A stretch of 8,021 bases of DNA, from contig DATAYF010000205.1 of assembly GCA_036272735.1 (NCBI GenBank), positions 1-8,021 on the forward strand. Reading direction: 5' to 3'. Position 1 is the first letter of the stretch; each line of letters starts with the position of its first letter. The stretch comes from DATAYF01 sp036272735 (GTDB lineage Bacteria > Chloroflexota > Ktedonobacteria > Ktedonobacterales > Ktedonobacteraceae). Under the pieces are notes generated by a model. The model was not told the DNA's origin and searched no databases. It saw only the letters and a program-made list of their open reading frames with translations. Below are positions 6,065-8,021 of this stretch, piece by piece. The position numbers were made by a program, and so were the translations under genes.

Positions 6065-6920
6065 AGAGATGGGGAAGCAAGCGGTGCGTATTGGCGTGCA
6101 TACGCAGCAGCGCGATGAAAAGCCCCGCCAGGCCAATGCAGCCTAGCAGCACGATCAGCGCGGGCGAGAGCAGGAGCACCTGGAGGTTGGAGATGGTGCT
6201 GATGGTTAGGAAGGCGAGCCAGCTTCCATAGGCTAAGGAAGCCGCTGTTTGCACCGAGAGGCGAAGCGTCAGCAGCAAGGCTAGTCCCGCGACCAGGAAC
6301 AGGGGCATGAGCCAGGAGAGCGTCAGCGCCAGCACGTGCCCGGCCCCACCCGCCCAGAGCATCAGACTCAGCGCGAGGGAGAGTCCCACATCGTAGCCTA
6401 GCACAATCACCAGGCGGGCGATAGCTAGTTGCAGTGGGGAGGGCAGGCAGACCAGTTCTAATTCCAGTACCCGCGTTGTTCTCCCGCGAAAGGCGACGAG
6501 GGTTCCCAGGTAGGCCAGCAGGGGCCCGCAGGCGCGCAGCACCACTTCCTGAATGGGAAGCACACTGCTCCTCAACACAACCGCTGCGCCCAGCAGAGTG
6601 ACGAGGGTGCTCACCAGCCAAAAGTCCAGGCCAAAGAGGCTGACCTGTGCGCGAGCGGTTGCCACGAGATCGGAGATGCGATGCTGGCGGTGCTCGCGGA
6701 TGGCCTGGCGCACGGGCGAGAGCGTGGGCAGCGAGGGCGTCAGCCGGACAAGCAGACGCCGGGTGTCTGCGGGTGTCGGATGGGGTGCCTGCCACTCGGA
6801 CAAGCGACGCACGGCGGGGAGCAAGTCGGTACACTCTTCTGGCGAGGCTCCCTGCTCGCGCAACGCGTCAGTTAAGTGCTCTGGTCGCTCAAACGGCCAG
6901 GATGATTGAGGATGAGGCAT
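6063..6920 (-). CDS. Six-helix membrane protein, candidate membrane anti-sigma factor
   Basis: I do not recognise a named family. The 285-residue product has a soluble N-terminus of about 95 residues (ALREQGASPEECTDLLPAVR, then LSEWQAPHPTPADTRRLLVR) rich in acidic and basic residues. About six hydrophobic helices follow, between roughly residues 97 and 275. There is no HxxxCxxC zinc motif of classic anti-sigma factors. The ATG at 6920 directly follows the sigma TAA (6923-6921) with no gap, and GGAGTG lies upstream. Translation of the two is therefore almost certainly coupled. ECF sigma genes are usually followed by the gene for their regulator, and the soluble N-terminus could face the cytosol and bind the sigma factor. 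This role is inferred from context. The alternative is a permease-like partner of the ABC-2 gene that follows 90 bases downstream. The frame is intact, with a leucine-rich composition. Confidence 0.7.
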   Translation of the reverse strand: MPHPQSSWPFERPEHLTDALREQGASPEECTDLLPAVRRLSEWQAPHPTPADTRRLLVRLTPSLPTLSPVRQAIREHRQHRISDLVATARAQVSLFGLDFWLVSTLVTLLGAAVVLRSSVLPIQEVVLRACGPLLAYLGTLVAFRGRTTRVLELELVCLPSPLQLAIARLVIVLGYDVGLSLALSLMLWAGGAGHVLALTLSWLMPLFLVAGLALLLTLRLSVQTAASLAYGSWLAFLTISTISNLQVLLLSPALIVLLGCIGLAGLFIALLRMHANTHRLLPHL

Positions 6921-7490
6921 TTAGTTCACTCCTTTCGGTACCGGGGCCAGCAGAATGCGCAAGCGATGCATGCTCACTGAAAGCCGCGATTTGACGGTGC
7001 CCAGTGGGATGTGAAGCGCCTCCGCAATTTCTTGCAAACTGAAGCCTTGATAAAAACGGAGGACCACCACGACGCGATAGTCCTCACCAAGCAGCGCGAG
7101 TGCCGCCCGCACTTCGCTACCCTGCTCTGCCGCCAGCACGCATTCTTCCGGGCTAGACTCGCTGTCTTCCAGATGGAGCAGCACTTCCTCTTCATCCCTC
7201 TCTCGCCATGACGTTCGCACTGCGGCGGACTTGAAATAGTCGCGGGCCAGATTGGTGGCAATCATGTAGAGCCAGGGCTTGAAACGGCGACCAGTCTGGT
7301 AGGTGTGTTGCCCTAGCACATGCAGCAAGGTTTCTTGAACCAGATCTTCGGAAAGATGCAGATTGCCGTCAACGAGCCGATACAGATAGCCGAGGAGTGG
7401 GGCATGATGACGAGTCACCAGCGTAGCTAACGCCACCTGGTCGCCTGCCATCACGGCTGTCATCAACTGTTCATCGCTTTTCTCTTGCAT
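6921..7490 (-). CDS. ECF-type RNA polymerase sigma factor
   Basis: This is a sigma-70 family factor of the extracytoplasmic-function type, with domains 2 and 4 only. From ATG at 7490 (MQEKSDEQLMTAVMAGD) the length is 189 residues. Domain 2 spans about residues 22-88 (LVTRHHAPLLGYLYRLVDG, LSEDLVQETLLHVLG and FKPWLYMIATNLARDYFK). A charged linker follows (RERDEEEVLLHLEDSESS). Domain 4 is at about 132-183 (LLGEDYRVVVVLRFYQGFSL, then IAEALHIPLGTVKSRLSVS), with a standard helix-turn-helix. The frame extends upstream to a GTG at 7550, but that has no ribosome binding site. Family alignment favours the ATG, although its nearest GGAAGGAG is 17 bases away. The gene heads an operon with the abutting membrane protein and the ABC-2 permease. 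The operon probably responds to envelope or stress signals, which is inference. Confidence 0.92.
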   Translation of the reverse strand: MQEKSDEQLMTAVMAGDQVALATLVTRHHAPLLGYLYRLVDGNLHLSEDLVQETLLHVLGQHTYQTGRRFKPWLYMIATNLARDYFKSAAVRTSWRERDEEEVLLHLEDSESSPEECVLAAEQGSEVRAALALLGEDYRVVVVLRFYQGFSLQEIAEALHIPLGTVKSRLSVSMHRLRILLAPVPKGVN

Positions 7491-7550
7491 AGGACGCGGC
7501 TTTTTGACTCCTTCCGTCTTGTGCTGTTCCCTGTTACGAGTGAGAGCCAC

Positions 7551-7929
7551 AAAAGGTTCGCGCGTACCGGATGCGTTTCGCTAGTGGAAGTGCTTTGTTG
7601 GTGGCCCTCGCCACCGCGTTCTGGAGTCATCACCTCTTTCCCTGCCTTCTCCGAGACGCGCGGATTTTGGCAGGGAAAGAGGTGGATGCATCCCCAAGGA
7701 GATTACAACGCGCCAGGCATGACACGATCAGGGTAGCGAGGCAAAAGCCCGATCATCCTTTTGGAAAAGGGAGGGCAGAGGAGACGTAGTCATCTACAAC
7801 TGTAGGACTAGGCAGTCGCAGAACCAGAGGCAGAACTGGTCGAATAGCAGCATGACGTAAGGAGAAGATTAGGAATAAATCCAGAAGGATAAGGGGGATT
7901 GGCGAGAATTATCCTACGAAAAGCACTAA
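7551..7929. other. Non-coding region upstream of the sigma operon
   Basis: No gene with a ribosome binding site and family resemblance is seen on either strand. The region holds the second copy of AAAAGGTTCGCG (7551-7562), where GGTTCGCGCGTACC is nearly palindromic. It also holds a 6-bp stem GGTGGC/GCCACC (7600-7615) and the 16-bp inverted repeat at 7631-7684. The sigma promoter should lie here, but no -35/-10 pair stands out. Confidence 0.5.
7631..7684. repeat. Perfect 16-bp inverted repeat upstream of the sigma gene
   Basis: CACCTCTTTCCCTGCC (7631-7646) is the exact reverse complement of 7669-7684, with a 22-base loop. The pairing extends by three more bases (CAT with ATG) if one base is bulged. 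No T tract follows on either strand. A long leader hairpin, a small mobile-repeat remnant or a regulator site are all possible. Confidence 0.6.
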
Positions 7930-8021
7930 GAGGCGCAACAGCTCCAGCACAAGAAACAGGGACGCAGCTTTGCCCTCGCCGAAGCTATCCAGGCCATTGA
8001 ACGGCTGCAGGAGCACGCCAA
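7879..8021 (+). pseudogene. Protein-like fragment at right edge, in-frame stop, unrecognised
   Basis: One plus-strand frame reads IQKDKGDWRELSYEKH, then TAA at 7927-7929. It continues EAQQLQHKKQGRSF and ALAEAIQAIERLQEHA to the window end. The composition (A, E, Q, L, K with heptad-like spacing) looks like a real helical protein segment rather than a chance frame. There is no start codon after the TAA and no ribosome binding site. It may be a decayed gene continuing to the right. The family is not recognised. Confidence 0.25.

Noticed and set aside
5755..6834. 359-codon minus-strand open frame spanning the membrane protein and permease start
   Set aside because: Only its last 73 codons (from the ATG at 5973) are real permease. 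The rest is an out-of-frame reading of the six-helix membrane protein gene, with an A/R/P-rich shadow composition.
7571..7789. 72-codon plus-strand frame with a hydrophobic start resembling a signal peptide
   Set aside because: It has no ribosome binding site, contains the 16-bp inverted repeat, and lacks protein-like character after residue 35.
1..8021. CRISPR arrays, tRNA or rRNA genes
   Set aside because: No regularly spaced direct repeats and no tRNA- or rRNA-like sequence were seen on either strand.

Overview
The window looks like an accessory, mobile-element-rich stretch of a moderately GC-rich bacterial chromosome. Tn554-like recombinases, a TnpB-only IS200/IS605 element, an IS5-type insertion sequence, a GNAT acetyltransferase and an ECF sigma/ABC-2 permease operon together suggest Chloroflexota, most likely a Ktedonobacter relative. 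This is an inference from remembered protein style; no search was run.

Left part (1-1756, minus strand): two consecutive Tn554-type genes. The upstream one is a tyrosine recombinase (TnpA-like) with an intact catalytic domain, but its N-terminal region is cut off where the next element begins. Its stop overlaps the start of a second, long gene (TnpB-like recombinase, N-terminal 337 residues visible) by ATGA. That second gene runs off the left edge.

Middle-left (about 1752-3567, minus strand): a TnpB-only (IS1341-type) element. The tnpB gene starts at a GTG at 3402 behind a strong ribosome binding site. It keeps the RuvC D/E/D residues and the zinc ribbon, but is broken by three +1 frameshifts whose sum restores the original frame. 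Its stop codon lies inside the right-end hairpin. A symmetric bipartite palindrome marks the probable left end.

Middle-right (3598-5009, plus strand): a GNAT acetyltransferase follows about 30 bases after the left-end palindrome and ends in a strong terminator hairpin. Then comes an IS5-type DDE transposase. It has a compensating frameshift pair near its N-terminus and a further frame change near its C-terminus, at an A AAA AAG slippery heptamer.

Right part (5009-7490, minus strand): a putative operon made of an ECF sigma factor, a six-helix membrane protein that abuts it with no gap (candidate membrane anti-sigma factor) and an ABC-2 type permease with one frame break. No ABC ATPase lies between them, and the permease stop codon sits against the IS5 element. 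The remaining 7551-8021 is mostly non-coding, with a perfect 16-bp inverted repeat and a short protein-like fragment at the right edge. Seven single-frame breaks fall between 2.2 and 5.8 kb. Several are at runs of G or C, so either gene decay or base-call errors could explain them.
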